Of a DNA stretch of 64,000 nucleotides, positions 19,234 to 28,427 are shown piece by piece. Numbering within the stretch: the stretch's first letter is position 1; every line of letters begins with the position of its first letter. This stretch comes from Bradyrhizobium sp. BTAi1 (GTDB lineage: Bacteria; Pseudomonadota; Alphaproteobacteria; Rhizobiales; Xanthobacteraceae): positions 1,900,001 through 1,964,000 of the forward strand of contig NC_009485.1 in NCBI RefSeq assembly GCF_000015165.1. Reading direction: 5' to 3'. Made by a program: the position numbers and the translations under genes. The notes beneath the pieces are model-generated. The model saw only the letters and a list, made by a program, of their open reading frames with translations, had not been told where the DNA came from and did not search any database.

Positions 19234-20456
19234 ACCGCTGGCTGCCGTTCGAGTGGATCGCGGCCGTGCGCTTCCTGCGTGAAGGGCGGCTCCAGACCTT
19301 GTTCATCATCGGCGGCATCGCGATCGGGGTGGGCGTGATCGTCTTCATGTCGGCGATGCTGGCGGGGCTCGAGGCCAATTTCATCAAGCGCGTGCTGACC
19401 TCGCAGCCGCAGATCCAATTGCTGACGCCCGATCAGGTCGCACGTCCCTTGCGCAATGACCACGGTGTAATCGAGGACGCTATCGTGCAGCGCCCGAGCC
19501 AGCGCGTGATCTCGATTGATCAATGGCCCAAGATCCGCAATCAGATGCAGGCGATGCCGGAGATCACGGCGGTGTCGCCGACCATCTCGGGCTCCGCTCT
19601 CGCCATTCGTGGCGACGCCAGTCGCGCCGTCACGCTCTCGGGGATCGAGCCGGAGAGCTATTTCACGATCGTGCGCGTACCGGACTACATCGCGGCCGGC
19701 GAGCCGCGGCTGACCAGCGACGACATCATCATCGGGATCGAACTGGCCAAGGATCTCGGCGCCGTCGTCGGCGACAAGCTCAACGTCCAGGCGGCATCCG
19801 GCGCCAACCGCGTGCTGACAGTTACCGGCCTCGTCGATCTCGGCAACAAGGGCGTCAATCAGCGGGCGGCCTATGTCGCGCTGCGCACGGCGCAGTCGCT
19901 GCTCGGCATGGTCGGCGGCGTCACCACGATCGACATCACCGTGCAGGACATCTATGCCGCCGAGGACATCGCGCAGCGCATCCAGGCGGCCAATCTGGTG
20001 AAGGCCGACAGCTGGATCAAGACCAATGCGCAGTTCTTCACCGCCGTGCGCGCCCAGGAGACCTCCAACACGCTGATCCGGGTCTTCGTCGGGTTGTCGG
20101 TCGCGTTCGGCATTGCCGCGGTGCTGATCGTTTCAGTGATCCAGCGCTCCAAGGAGATCGGCATCTTGCGCGCGATGGGGACCTCGCGCGGCCAGATCAT
20201 GCGCCTGTTTCTCCTGCAGGGCGGCCTGCTCGGTTTCATCGGGTCGCTGTTCGGCGCCGCGATGGGCGCCGGTGCGTTGATCTATTGGCACGCGGTACAG
20301 CGCCAGGCCGACGGTTCGGAGCTGTTTCCGCTGATCCTGGAGCGGCGCCTGTTCCTGATCACGGCGGTGCTCGCCACCGTGACGGGATTGCTCGCCGCGA
20401 CGGCGCCGGCGTTGCGCGCTGCCAGGCTCGATCCGGTGGTGGCGATCCGTGGCTGA
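19230..20456 (+). CDS. ABC transporter permease, FtsX/MacB type
   Basis: Inner-membrane permease, 408 aa, GTG start overlapping the adaptor gene by 4 bp. The first transmembrane segment is near residues 22-45 ([20 protein letters not shown]), followed by a large periplasmic MacB_PCD domain, then three C-terminal helices of the FtsX domain, with [20 protein letters not shown] between the first two. No ATPase domain is fused, so the separate ATPase gene downstream must supply energy. This architecture matches LolC/MacB-like mechanotransmission exporters rather than substrate channels. Confidence 0.88.
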   Translation: MNRWLPFEWIAAVRFLREGRLQTLFIIGGIAIGVGVIVFMSAMLAGLEANFIKRVLTSQPQIQLLTPDQVARPLRNDHGVIEDAIVQRPSQRVISIDQWPKIRNQMQAMPEITAVSPTISGSALAIRGDASRAVTLSGIEPESYFTIVRVPDYIAAGEPRLTSDDIIIGIELAKDLGAVVGDKLNVQAASGANRVLTVTGLVDLGNKGVNQRAAYVALRTAQSLLGMVGGVTTIDITVQDIYAAEDIAQRIQAANLVKADSWIKTNAQFFTAVRAQETSNTLIRVFVGLSVAFGIAAVLIVSVIQRSKEIGILRAMGTSRGQIMRLFLLQGGLLGFIGSLFGAAMGAGALIYWHAVQRQADGSELFPLILERRLFLITAVLATVTGLLAATAPALRAARLDPVVAIRG

Positions 20457-21153
20457 GGACATCCTGCGCCTGGAGAAGGTGTGCAAGGCCTATAACGTCG
20501 GCCAGCCGACCGAGACCGAGGTGCTGCATGACATCGACCTCGAGGTCGATCGCGGCGAGTTCGTCGCGCTGATTGGTCCGTCCGGCTCCGGCAAGAGCAC
20601 CCTTCTCAATATCGTCGGCCTGCTCGACCGGCCGACCTCCGGCCGGCTGACGATCAAGGGTCAGGATACGGCGGTGCTCGGTGATACCGAACTCACTCAT
20701 CTGCGGGGGCACACCATCGGCTTCATCTTCCAATCTCATCTCCTGATCTCGGCCTTCACGGCCAAGGAGAATGTGATGATGCCCCTCCTGGTCGATCGCG
20801 GCTTCCCCAGTCCCGAGATCGAGGCCCAGGCCTCGCGCCTGCTGGACCAGGTCGGCCTCGCCAAATTCGCCAACCATCTCGTGAGCAACATGTCGGGTGG
20901 TCAGCAGCAGCGGGTCGCGGTGGCCAGGGCGCTGGCCATGAATCCCGATCTGGTTCTGGCGGACGAGCCCACCGGCAATCTCGACACCAAATCCGCAGAA
21001 GCGGTCTTCGGGCTGATGCGGGAGGTCAATCGCGCGGTCGGCACCAGCTTTCTGCTGGTCACCCACAACCTCGACCTGGCACGGCGCTGTGATCGCATCA
21101 TCGAGGTTGTCGATGGCCGGATCCAGCCTGACGGCGCGCCGCTTCGATCGTAG
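20449..21153 (+). CDS. ABC transporter ATP-binding protein, LolD/MacB type
   Basis: ATPase of 234 aa, GTG start overlapping the permease gene by 8 bp. Walker [10 protein letters not shown] (about 43-51), signature [11 protein letters not shown], Walker B VLADEP followed by TGNLD, the hallmark of LolD/FtsE/MacB ATPases. It completes the adaptor-permease-ATPase unit. The exported substrate is unknown; MacAB-like sets move antibiotics, peptides or lipoproteins. Confidence 0.9.
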   Translation: MAEDILRLEKVCKAYNVGQPTETEVLHDIDLEVDRGEFVALIGPSGSGKSTLLNIVGLLDRPTSGRLTIKGQDTAVLGDTELTHLRGHTIGFIFQSHLLISAFTAKENVMMPLLVDRGFPSPEIEAQASRLLDQVGLAKFANHLVSNMSGGQQQRVAVARALAMNPDLVLADEPTGNLDTKSAEAVFGLMREVNRAVGTSFLLVTHNLDLARRCDRIIEVVDGRIQPDGAPLRS

Positions 21154-21477
21154 AATCGCCGCCGTTCGGGTGTTCAATGGGGGACCTGGATCATTGCGCC
21201 GCCAGAAGCGCAAGGGCCGGGTCGCCCGATCCGCAGCCGGGGCGGCTTGAAATTTTGGGGCTTATCAAAGGCTTGGTGGCGCTCTCTGTGCTCCTGGGGC
21301 CCGTTCTTGCTTGCCTAGCCCGGCGGCTTCCTTTATCCGGTGGGTCGCCTCGCAAGCGAGCGGTCCCGGCCGCGATTAGGGCTGGGCGCATGGTTGGCCA
21401 GGCTGGCCCCTCATCGGAAGCGATATCGCCCGAGCCGATCGTGCTGTTTTGGATCTTGGCACAGGAAAGAGCTGCGC
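21154..21477. other. Intergenic region upstream of purA
   Basis: 324 bp between the ATPase gene and purA. No convincing gene, hairpin terminator or repeat was seen; it presumably holds the purA promoter. An in-frame extension of purA exists here but lacks conservation features. Confidence 0.5.
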
Positions 21478-22770
21478 ATGGCTAACGTCGTGGTCGTCGG
21501 CGCCCAGTGGGGTGACGAGGGGAAGGGCAAGATCGTCGATTGGCTGTCGGAGCAGGCCGACATCGTCGTGCGCTTCCAGGGCGGTCACAACGCCGGCCAC
21601 ACCCTCGTCATCAACGGCGCGACCTACAAGCTCGCGCTGCTGCCGTCCGGCGTGCTGCGGACTGGGAAGCTGTCGGTGATCGGCAATGGCGTGGTGTTCG
21701 ACCCCCAGGCTTTCCTGGACGAGGTCAGCAAGCTGCAGTCGCAGGGCGTCGCTATCAGCCCGGACAATCTGCGCGTCGCCGAGAATGTCACGCTGATCCT
21801 GCCGCTCCACCGCGAGCTCGACGCGCTCAGGGAATCCGCCAGCGCCGCGACCGCGATCGGCACCACGCGCCGCGGCATCGGCCCGGCTTATGAGGACAAG
21901 GTCGGCCGGCGCGCGATCCGGCTGATGGATCTGGCCGATCTCGACACGCTGCCGCATAAGATCGATCGCCTGCTCGCCCATCACAACGCGCTGCGCCGTG
22001 GTCTCGGCCTGGAGCAGATCGACGGCAAGGACATCCTGCGCGAGCTGACGGCATTCGCACCGAAGCTGCTGCCTTATGCCGAAACGGTCTGGCGGCTGCT
22101 CGACATCAAGCGCCGCGAGGGCAAGCGGATGCTGTTCGAGGGCGCACAGGGCGCACTGCTCGACGTCGATCACGGCACCTATCCCTACGTGACCTCGTCC
22201 AACACCGTGGCGGCGCAGGCCGCGACCGGCGCCGGCCTTGGGCCGGGCGCGATCGGCTACGTGCTCGGCCTGTGCAAGGCCTACACGACGCGGGTCGGGC
22301 AGGGGCCGTTCCCGACCGAGCAAGACAACGAGACGGGTCGCAAGATCGGCGAGCGTGGCCGTGAATTCGGAACAAACACCGGCCGGCCGCGTCGTTGCGG
22401 CTGGTTCGATGCCGTTCTGGTTCGCCAGGCGGTGCGGACGTGCGGCATTAACGGTCTTGCACTGACCAAGCTGGACATTCTCGATGGTTTTGACACGATC
22501 GATGTCTGCACCGGCTATCGGCTGGACGGTAAGGAGATCGATCATTTCCCGGCAGGCGAGGGCGCACAGGCCCGGGTCGAACCGATCTATGAGACCATCG
22601 AAGGCTGGAAGCAGCCGACCGCGAATGCGCGCTCCTGGGCCGATCTGCCGGCACAGGCTATCAAATACGTCCGGCGGATCGAGGAACTGGTGGGTTGTCC
22701 GATCGCGCTGCTTTCCACGAGCCCCGAACGCGAGGATACTATTCTGGTCCAGAATCCCTTTGAGGCATGA
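21478..22770 (+). CDS. purA: Adenylosuccinate synthetase
   Basis: Catalyses GTP-dependent condensation of IMP and aspartate to adenylosuccinate, the first committed step of AMP synthesis, in the cytoplasm. 430 aa, the standard length. The N-terminal [14 protein letters not shown] holds the catalytic Asp and GTP loop, and [10 protein letters not shown] is present. Later motifs [30 protein letters not shown] and [12 protein letters not shown] are intact. The frame is open 138 bases upstream, but ATG 21478 is preceded by AGGAAAG and begins the conserved sequence. Confidence 0.97.
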   Translation: MANVVVVGAQWGDEGKGKIVDWLSEQADIVVRFQGGHNAGHTLVINGATYKLALLPSGVLRTGKLSVIGNGVVFDPQAFLDEVSKLQSQGVAISPDNLRVAENVTLILPLHRELDALRESASAATAIGTTRRGIGPAYEDKVGRRAIRLMDLADLDTLPHKIDRLLAHHNALRRGLGLEQIDGKDILRELTAFAPKLLPYAETVWRLLDIKRREGKRMLFEGAQGALLDVDHGTYPYVTSSNTVAAQAATGAGLGPGAIGYVLGLCKAYTTRVGQGPFPTEQDNETGRKIGERGREFGTNTGRPRRCGWFDAVLVRQAVRTCGINGLALTKLDILDGFDTIDVCTGYRLDGKEIDHFPAGEGAQARVEPIYETIEGWKQPTANARSWADLPAQAIKYVRRIEELVGCPIALLSTSPEREDTILVQNPFEA

Positions 22771-22806
22771 CGGGACCCGACAGCGCAGCCCGCGAATTGA
22801 GTTGAT

Positions 22807-24447
22807 ATGGCCGACTACTACCCGCTGATAGCCCGTGCCATTGCCGGATTGGACCCCAATGCTCCCGGCGAGAGCCGGCGCGCGCTCTATGAGCGGGCTC
22901 GGGCGGCGCTGATCGCCCAGCTGCGGAGCGTCCAGCCGCCACTCAGCGAGTCCGAGATCACGCGTGAGCGGTTGTCGCTGGAGGAGGCCGTCCGCAAGGT
23001 GGAAGCGGAGGCAGCCCAGCGCGCCCGCGAGGCGCAGCGGGCGTCCAGCGGCGCCGCGCGTCCAGGCGATGCCTTGCGGCGGGCCGGAGCGCGCAATCCG
23101 GATGGGCCGGCGGCGCCGGTGGCCCAGCCCGGGCCCGGACCGGACCAGGCGCCATCTCCCGCCCCTCGGCCTCGGCCCGCGGCAGTGCCGCCGATGTCCC
23201 GCGATGATCGTCCGCCGCTCGGCTCCGAGCCGCCGGACGCAAGGCCTGCCCGTGCCCCGCGGCCTGATCTGCCACCCGCCGCTGCCGCGCCGACGGCTCC
23301 GCTGCGTCCCCAGCCGCCGCAAGCGGCAGCTCAGGACGCACCGCCTCCGCCGGTGCGCGAACGAACCGCCGCTCCGCGCCGCGGTCCGGACAGCAACGGC
23401 CCCGCTGCAACGCCGGCGATGCGCGGCTTCCGCGACATCACGGCCGATGTCGACGATCTCGGCAAGGCGACCGCCCAGGCCAATCGCGCCGCGCGGAAGA
23501 CCTACGCCAATGTTCCCGCGACCGAGCTCGATCGTCTCGACGGCGATGACGACCGGCCGCCACTGCCCGAGCCGCCTTATTCCTATGACGAGTCGGTCCA
23601 GGAGGCGGAACGTTACGCTCTGCCGGCCACGTCCGCCCGTCAGCGCGCCGGGGCGGAGCGCGAGGGCAAGAAGAAGTCGGAGCGGAGCGGCTCGACCTTC
23701 CCGTTCAAGGCCGCCATCGGTGCCGGCATCGTGCTGATCCTGATCGGCGCCGGCATTCTGTGGGGCCGGCCGCTGGTCAGCGCCGTCACCAACCTGTTCA
23801 AATCGTCCTCGACCGTCGAGGTGCCGAAGGACAATGGCGCGCCGCTGACGAAGCCGAAGATCACCGACCGGGTCGGCCAGGCGCCGTCCTCGGACCAGAT
23901 CGCGCCGGTCGCGCAGCGGGTCGTGCTCTATGACGAGGATCCCGGCGATCCCAAGGGCAAGCAATATATCGGATCGGTGGTCTGGCGCACCGAGCAGATC
24001 AAGGCGACGGGGACGCAGAAGGCGGATATCGCCGTTCGGGCGGACATCGAGATTCCTGATCGCAAGTTCAAGATGACGATGTCGTTCCGGCGCAACACCG
24101 ACACGTCGCTGCCCGCGAGCCACACCGCCGAGCTGACCTTCATCCTGCCGCAGGATTTCTCCGGCGGCGGTGTCGGTAACGTGCCCGGCATCCTGATGAA
24201 ATCCAACGAGCAGTCGCGCGGAACGCCGCTGGCCGGCCTTGCGGTCAAGGTCACCGATGGCTTCTTCCTGGTCGGCCTGTCCAATGTGGACGCCGACCGG
24301 ACCCGCAATGTTCAGCTCCTGAAGGAGCGCTCCTGGTTCGACGTGCCCCTGGTCTACACCAATCAGCGGCGGGCGATCATCGCGATCGAAAAGGGCGCAC
24401 CGGGGGAGCGGGCCTTCAACGACGCGTTCACGCTGTGGGGTGACTGA
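22807..24447 (+). CDS. Conserved hypothetical membrane-anchored protein with Pro/Ala-rich linker
   Basis: Not assignable to a named function. 546 aa in four parts. Residues 1-90 form a helical charged domain (MADYYPLIARAIAGLDPNAP and following). Residues 90-200 are a Pro/Ala/Arg-rich low-complexity linker. One transmembrane helix lies near residues 300-325 (AAIGAGIVLILIGAGILWGR). A C-terminal extracytoplasmic domain of about 200 residues resembles no catalytic family I recognise. The topology (cytoplasmic N, periplasmic C) suggests a sensor, scaffold or envelope factor. It starts 36 bp after purA and may be co-transcribed with it. Confidence 0.75.
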   Translation: MADYYPLIARAIAGLDPNAPGESRRALYERARAALIAQLRSVQPPLSESEITRERLSLEEAVRKVEAEAAQRAREAQRASSGAARPGDALRRAGARNPDGPAAPVAQPGPGPDQAPSPAPRPRPAAVPPMSRDDRPPLGSEPPDARPARAPRPDLPPAAAAPTAPLRPQPPQAAAQDAPPPPVRERTAAPRRGPDSNGPAATPAMRGFRDITADVDDLGKATAQANRAARKTYANVPATELDRLDGDDDRPPLPEPPYSYDESVQEAERYALPATSARQRAGAEREGKKKSERSGSTFPFKAAIGAGIVLILIGAGILWGRPLVSAVTNLFKSSSTVEVPKDNGAPLTKPKITDRVGQAPSSDQIAPVAQRVVLYDEDPGDPKGKQYIGSVVWRTEQIKATGTQKADIAVRADIEIPDRKFKMTMSFRRNTDTSLPASHTAELTFILPQDFSGGGVGNVPGILMKSNEQSRGTPLAGLAVKVTDGFFLVGLSNVDADRTRNVQLLKERSWFDVPLVYTNQRRAIIAIEKGAPGERAFNDAFTLWGD

Positions 24448-24501
24448 CCGGACGGCACGGGCTTCGCGGGTTCGGCCATTAGGCGAGGCAGGAGGTTTGG
24501 C

Positions 24502-24948
24502 ATGAAGCGGTATCTGATCTTCGTTGCCGTCGGGCCGGCGCTGGGCGGCTTCGTGCTGCTCCTGGTCACCACCTATATGTCCGGCTATTGGACCAACACC
24601 GACGCGGGCGAGGTGGCCAAACTGTTCAAGGTGTTCGTCACCTCGCTGCAGTTCAGCTATCTGTTCGGCTTCCTGCCCGCCCTCATGATGTGCGCGATCG
24701 ACGACATCCTGTTCCATGTCCGGCGCATTCCGCCGGGGCTGCGCATGCTGCTGGTCGGCAGCGTCGGCTTCCTGCTGGCCGGCTTCAACTATGCCTCGCA
24801 TGGTTCCGATTCGGGGGCCCTGCAATGGATCCTCTATGGGATGGTCGGCTTCATTCCGGCGACGGTGTCGTCCTGGCTGGTTCATCGCTATGTCGACGAG
24901 CCGCTCCCCGGCGCCGCGCCCGGTCAGCCCCGCGAGCACAGCGCGTGA
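24502..24948 (+). CDS. Small four-helix membrane protein (DUF5413-like)
   Basis: 148 aa integral membrane protein with about four transmembrane helices: residues 4-25, 50-72, 82-100 and 108-130. A strong AGGAGG ribosome site precedes ATG 24502. The sequence resembles the DUF5413 family common in Bradyrhizobiaceae, which has no assigned role; the assignment is from memory of the family. It follows the 546-aa membrane protein and precedes a DUF4112 gene in the same direction, so three uncharacterised membrane proteins form a probable cluster downstream of purA. Confidence 0.75.
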   Translation: MKRYLIFVAVGPALGGFVLLLVTTYMSGYWTNTDAGEVAKLFKVFVTSLQFSYLFGFLPALMMCAIDDILFHVRRIPPGLRMLLVGSVGFLLAGFNYASHGSDSGALQWILYGMVGFIPATVSSWLVHRYVDEPLPGAAPGQPREHSA

Positions 24949-24990
24949 CGGCGTGACGCAACTTGCGCGGCGCCGCCGCGTTTCTATGTG

Positions 24991-25548
24991 ATGGGCATGC
25001 AAGACCAGGTCTCGACGACATCCCGCCGTCCAACCGGACGTGCCTCGCAGGCGCGCTTCAACGCGCATGAGGCGCGTGGGCCGATCATCGACCAGGACGG
25101 GCGGGAGATCCCGCAAGGACCGTTTCAGGGTCCGTCCGGCGGCGCCTTCGACGGGCCCGGCGGCCTCCGCTTCGACTTTCAGACCACCAACCCGTTCGGC
25201 AATCTGACCCGTGAGCAGCGCGTTGCGCGGCTCGAGGCGGTGGCCAAGCTTCTCGACGTCGCCTTCGTGCTGCCCGGCACCAATATTCGCTACGGCATCG
25301 ACGGGATCATCGGCCTGATCCCGGTTGTCGGCGACCTCATCGCGACCGCGCTATCGCTGTGGCTGGTGCGCGAGGCCCGCGCGCTCGGCGCGCCCTGGCA
25401 CGTGATCACGCGCATGCTCGGCAATGTCGCGGTCGAGGGCGTGATCGGCATGGTGCCGGTCGCCGGCGACGCCTTCGACGTGCTGTTCCGCGCCAATATG
25501 CGCAACGCCAGGATCCTGCGGCGCTGGCTGGACACCCAGCCGCGGTGA
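24991..25548 (+). CDS. DUF4112 domain protein
   Basis: 185 aa. The first 70 residues are polar and disordered. The DUF4112 domain follows: LEAVAKLLDVAFVLPGTNIR, then two glycine-rich hydrophobic hairpins, GIDGIIGLIPVVGDLIATAL and VEGVIGMVPVAGDAFDVLFR, which look like an internal duplication of a membrane-embedded hairpin. No function is established for the family. ATG codons at 24991 and 24997 and a GTG at 24988 compete as starts. Confidence 0.82.
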   Translation: MGMQDQVSTTSRRPTGRASQARFNAHEARGPIIDQDGREIPQGPFQGPSGGAFDGPGGLRFDFQTTNPFGNLTREQRVARLEAVAKLLDVAFVLPGTNIRYGIDGIIGLIPVVGDLIATALSLWLVREARALGAPWHVITRMLGNVAVEGVIGMVPVAGDAFDVLFRANMRNARILRRWLDTQPR

Positions 25549-25577
25549 GGCGCGGCGAAGCAGCACACGCAGGCCAC

Positions 25578-25607
25578 AAAAAAACTGCCCCGCTCGAGGC
25601 GGGGCAG
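25578..25607 (-). terminator. Rho-independent terminator (minus strand)
   Basis: A 9-bp perfect stem, CTGCCCCGC (25585-25593) with GCGGGGCAG (25599-25607) around loop TCGAG, followed on the minus strand by seven T residues (25584-25578). It terminates the 94-aa gene that ends at 25,633. Confidence 0.85.
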
Positions 25608-25632
25608 GGTTTCGTCTGAAGGCCTAGTCGGG

Positions 25633-25917
25633 TTACGCCGCGTCGGCGTCCGGAGCCTTCTCAACCGCACGGCGCGGCAGCGGGAACGCCTCGCTCTCAT
25701 ACAGGGTGCGGATGCCGTTCTGGTCGAAACGGGCCTCCTCGACCTGCAGATAGGCGCCGTTCAGCGAGTCCGCCGGCAACTCTTCCATGGCGAAGCGGAC
25801 TGCTTCAGCCGCAGTGCCGAACCGCCGATAGGCGAAGCCCGCCCGCTTCTTCTTGCGAATGGCGGCGGGGAACAGTTCGGCAGAAGTGTTGAAGTTGAAC
25901 GGACGCATTGGACGCAT
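25633..25917 (-). CDS. Small conserved hypothetical protein
   Basis: 94 aa from ATG 25917. A basic patch (IRKKKRAGFAYRRFG) is followed by a compact alpha/beta-like region (AAEAVRFAMEELPADSLNGA, then LQVEEARFDQNGIRTLYE). The frame is open further upstream to 26046, but that part lacks protein-like composition and the 25917 start has an AGGT-type site. The gene has its own terminator, indicating a monocistronic transcript. I do not recognise a function; the basic character allows a nucleic-acid-binding or ribosome-associated role, which is speculation. Confidence 0.75.
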   Translation of the reverse strand: MRPMRPFNFNTSAELFPAAIRKKKRAGFAYRRFGTAAEAVRFAMEELPADSLNGAYLQVEEARFDQNGIRTLYESEAFPLPRRAVEKAPDADAA

Positions 25918-26315
25918 GGTCTGAGACCTCTTCTTGTCGGCTAAGAGCGCTGACGCGAGCTTTCGAACGATCAAGCTTGGCAATGACGCCAGCGATTGCG
26001 GGAGTGGAGGGCGGTATATGCCGCTCCAGGCGGCCCAGCCCTGCATGTCAGTTACGACCCCTAATATAGGCCGATTTGACAGAAATGCGAATCCTGCCCG
26101 GTCACATCGTAAATCCAGCCTGCTGCGGGCCTGATGAAAATATTTTATCTTTTCAATGATTTAGTCGATCTGCAACTTGTGAATGCAGGGGAGGCCGATC
26201 CGCACAGCGAAAATCTCGCGCCGCGCGGCGGATTTTGGCCGCTCCGGAACGGGAAATTCGCCGCGCCGGCTCCCGATACCGCCGTGGAAGCGGCGCCGGG
26301 AGCATGCCATCGTCG
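25918..26315. other. Intergenic, AT-richer than surroundings
   Basis: About 400 bp between the start of the 94-aa gene and the end of msrB. It contains AT-rich patches (near 26,055-26,075 and 26,130-26,165) that could hold the promoter of the small gene. No gene, repeat or terminator is convincing. Confidence 0.45.
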
Positions 26316-26726
26316 TCACCGCGGCTTCAGCTTCAGTGCCGCCGAGTTGATGCAATAGCGCAGGCCGGTCGGCCCCGGACCGTCGGGGAACACGTGGCCG
26401 AGATGGCCCGAGCATTTTGAGCACAGCACCTCGGTGCGGACCATGCCGTGGGTATAGTCGGTCTCCTCGTCGATATGACTTTCGACCGCCGGCTGGGTGA
26501 AGCTCGGCCAGCCGCAGCCGGAGTCGAACTTGGCGTCGGATTCGAAGAGGGTCTGGCCGCAGCCGGCGCAGACATAGCTCCCGGCGCGCTGCTCATGCTC
26601 GTACTCGCCCGAGAACGGACGTTCGGTCGCCTTCTCGCGCAGCACGGCGTACTGCATCGGCGTCAGTTCCTTGCGCCACTCGGCCTCGGTTTTGACGACC
26701 TTGTCGCTCGTCTTGGTGTCGCTCAT
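26316..26726 (-). CDS. msrB: Peptide-methionine (R)-S-oxide reductase
   Basis: Reduces the R-epimer of methionine sulfoxide in proteins; 136 aa with no signal peptide, so cytoplasmic. Zinc ligands C53/C56 (CAGC) and C102/C105 (CSKC) are present, and the catalytic Cys lies in RYCINSAAL (C125). The GWPSF motif is present. An AAGGAG ribosome site precedes ATG 26726. It follows msrA on the same strand 105 bp downstream, so both epimers are covered by neighbouring genes. Confidence 0.95.
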   Translation of the reverse strand: MSDTKTSDKVVKTEAEWRKELTPMQYAVLREKATERPFSGEYEHEQRAGSYVCAGCGQTLFESDAKFDSGCGWPSFTQPAVESHIDEETDYTHGMVRTEVLCSKCSGHLGHVFPDGPGPTGLRYCINSAALKLKPR

Positions 26727-26831
26727 CTCAGCTCCTTCGGCGGACCAGCCCAGTCCGCTCCTTTCGATGACATCTCGGCCGGCAGCATCGCCTCAAGCGA
26801 TCGCCCGGCTCTTCATCGGCTCCGGTCACGC

Positions 26832-27548
26832 TCAGTTCGTCGCTTTCGCGTCGCTGACCAGCGTCGGCTTCTCGATATAGTTCTCCGCGAAGATCTTCTT
26901 CAGGTTCTCGATCTTCGGCAGGTCGTTATAGGCAATATAAGGCTGGCTCGGGTGCAGCGTCAGATAGTCCTGATGATAGGCTTCAGCCGGGTAGAACGCC
27001 TCGAGCTTACCCACCTTGGTCACGATCGGCTTGCCGAACACCTTGGCCTTCTCAAGCTGGGCGATATAGGCCTCGGCCACCTTCTTCTGCGCGTCTGACG
27101 TGGTGAAGATCGCCGAGCGATATTGCGGGCCGGTGTCAGGGCCCTGGCGGTTGAGCTGGGTCGGATCGTGCACGACGGAGAAGAAGATCTGCAGGATCTT
27201 CCCGTAGCTGATCGTCTTCGGGTCGAACTTGATCTGCACCGATTCCGCATGGCCCGTGGTGCCGCTCGAGACCGTTCGATAGTCGGCTGTGGCCTTGGTG
27301 CCGCCGGCATAGCCAGACACCGCGCTGACCACGCCGGCGGTGTGCTGATAGACGCCCTGGACACCCCAGAAACAGCCGCCGGCGACCACGGCGGTCTCCA
27401 GCCCGTCGCCGGCCGGTTGGTCCTGTGCCGGCGGCGGGATCACCACCGCCTCCTCGGCGGCGTGCAGCGGCTGCCACGCCAGGAGTCCGGCCGCTGCGAT
27501 GGCGCCGAGCAGGGCGGTCTTGATGAAAAGGGAGCGGGTGAGGCGCAT
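26832..27548 (-). CDS. msrA: Exported peptide-methionine (S)-S-oxide reductase
   Basis: Reduces the S-epimer of methionine sulfoxide. 238 aa, longer than cytoplasmic MsrA because of an N-terminal export signal (hydrophobic residues 8-28, cleavage near LHA-AE). The active-site GCFWG (C59) and the conserved GYAGG and YHQDYL motifs are present. Periplasmic location is inferred from the signal; msrB next door lacks one. GAGGA lies upstream of the ATG. Confidence 0.93.
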   Translation of the reverse strand: MRLTRSLFIKTALLGAIAAAGLLAWQPLHAAEEAVVIPPPAQDQPAGDGLETAVVAGGCFWGVQGVYQHTAGVVSAVSGYAGGTKATADYRTVSSGTTGHAESVQIKFDPKTISYGKILQIFFSVVHDPTQLNRQGPDTGPQYRSAIFTTSDAQKKVAEAYIAQLEKAKVFGKPIVTKVGKLEAFYPAEAYHQDYLTLHPSQPYIAYNDLPKIENLKKIFAENYIEKPTLVSDAKATN

Positions 27549-28100
27549 CTTGGATCCTCGTCTGGGTGACTTGTTTCATGTCGCCGGCCGGAACACTGGC
27601 CCGTCCCGGCCTCTGTCGCAAGATACGTCGGCGGTCTCTGGGCGTTACAGCGGCGGCCACACGACTGCGTGAACAAGCCGCCAGGGGCCTGCCGGTCCGC
27701 CTCGCCGACCGCGGAGCATGCGGCTGGCGAGGCCGGCCTCGCCCGAGGTACGACGTTCTTCGACCATTGATGTTCCTGCTGGCTCCGTCCGAGATCCGCC
27801 GCGACTATGTTCCGATCGGCCCTGCCGCTCCTGCGCGGACGTTATGCCGACCCGCTGGCGGCAAAGCAAAGCGACGCGCAAACCGTGGCGTTCAAGTCAT
27901 GGTACACTTCGCTATCGATCGAATAATTGTCGCGCGGTCGTGATGCGTCCGGTGGACGATCGGCGTGGACGACCGATCCGATGCTCACCATATCCGGGCC
28001 AACAGCGATGAGGCGATCGCGCCTCTGACGGAAACGATCCTTCAAGAGAACCGGCCGAGTGAATCCGCGATCTCCCACCGCCAGAGATCGGAGACCCATC
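27549..28100. other. Intergenic region without a supported gene
   Basis: 552 bp between divergent msrA and the small secreted-protein gene. Both promoters must lie here. Short frames exist on both strands, but none has family features or a good ribosome site. No repeat or hairpin terminator was seen. Confidence 0.45.
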
Positions 28101-28367
28101 ATGACATCTTGGAAAATGCTGACGGCAGCGCTGCTGCTGCCGACGATGGCGGCTGCCCCGGCATCGGCGCAGGGCTGGTTCTGGGGACAACAAGAGCCCG
28201 CGGCCTTTCAGGCGATGTATCCCAATCGCGACGTGCTCAATGGCGGCGCGCTGACGCCGGCCGGACGCATGGGGCTGGTGCGGACCCATGGCGCTGCGCC
28301 AGCCCATCCGCAACCCGCTCCCGCGCCGGGACGCTTCGGTCCGGCCGGCCTTGCGCATCGGCGCTGA
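28101..28367 (+). CDS. Small secreted hypothetical protein
   Basis: 88 aa with a signal peptide (MTSWKMLTAALLLPTMAAAP, cleavage near ASA-QG). The short mature part starts GWFWGQQEP and ends Pro/Ala/His-rich. No function is recognised. The start was chosen at the signal peptide; the frame is open 42 bases upstream. It is convergent with ppk2. Confidence 0.6.
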   Translation: MTSWKMLTAALLLPTMAAAPASAQGWFWGQQEPAAFQAMYPNRDVLNGGALTPAGRMGLVRTHGAAPAHPQPAPAPGRFGPAGLAHRR

Positions 28368-28427
28368 TGCGAGGAAGAGTGGCGAACCGCACGATGCGCG
28401 ACGCGCGCTCGTGCGGGGAAGCTCGCC

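Noticed and set aside
21376..25116. Very long minus-strand open frame (over 1,200 codons)
   Set aside because: It is antisense to purA and the following genes; its R/G/H-rich composition is typical of a shadow frame in GC-rich DNA.
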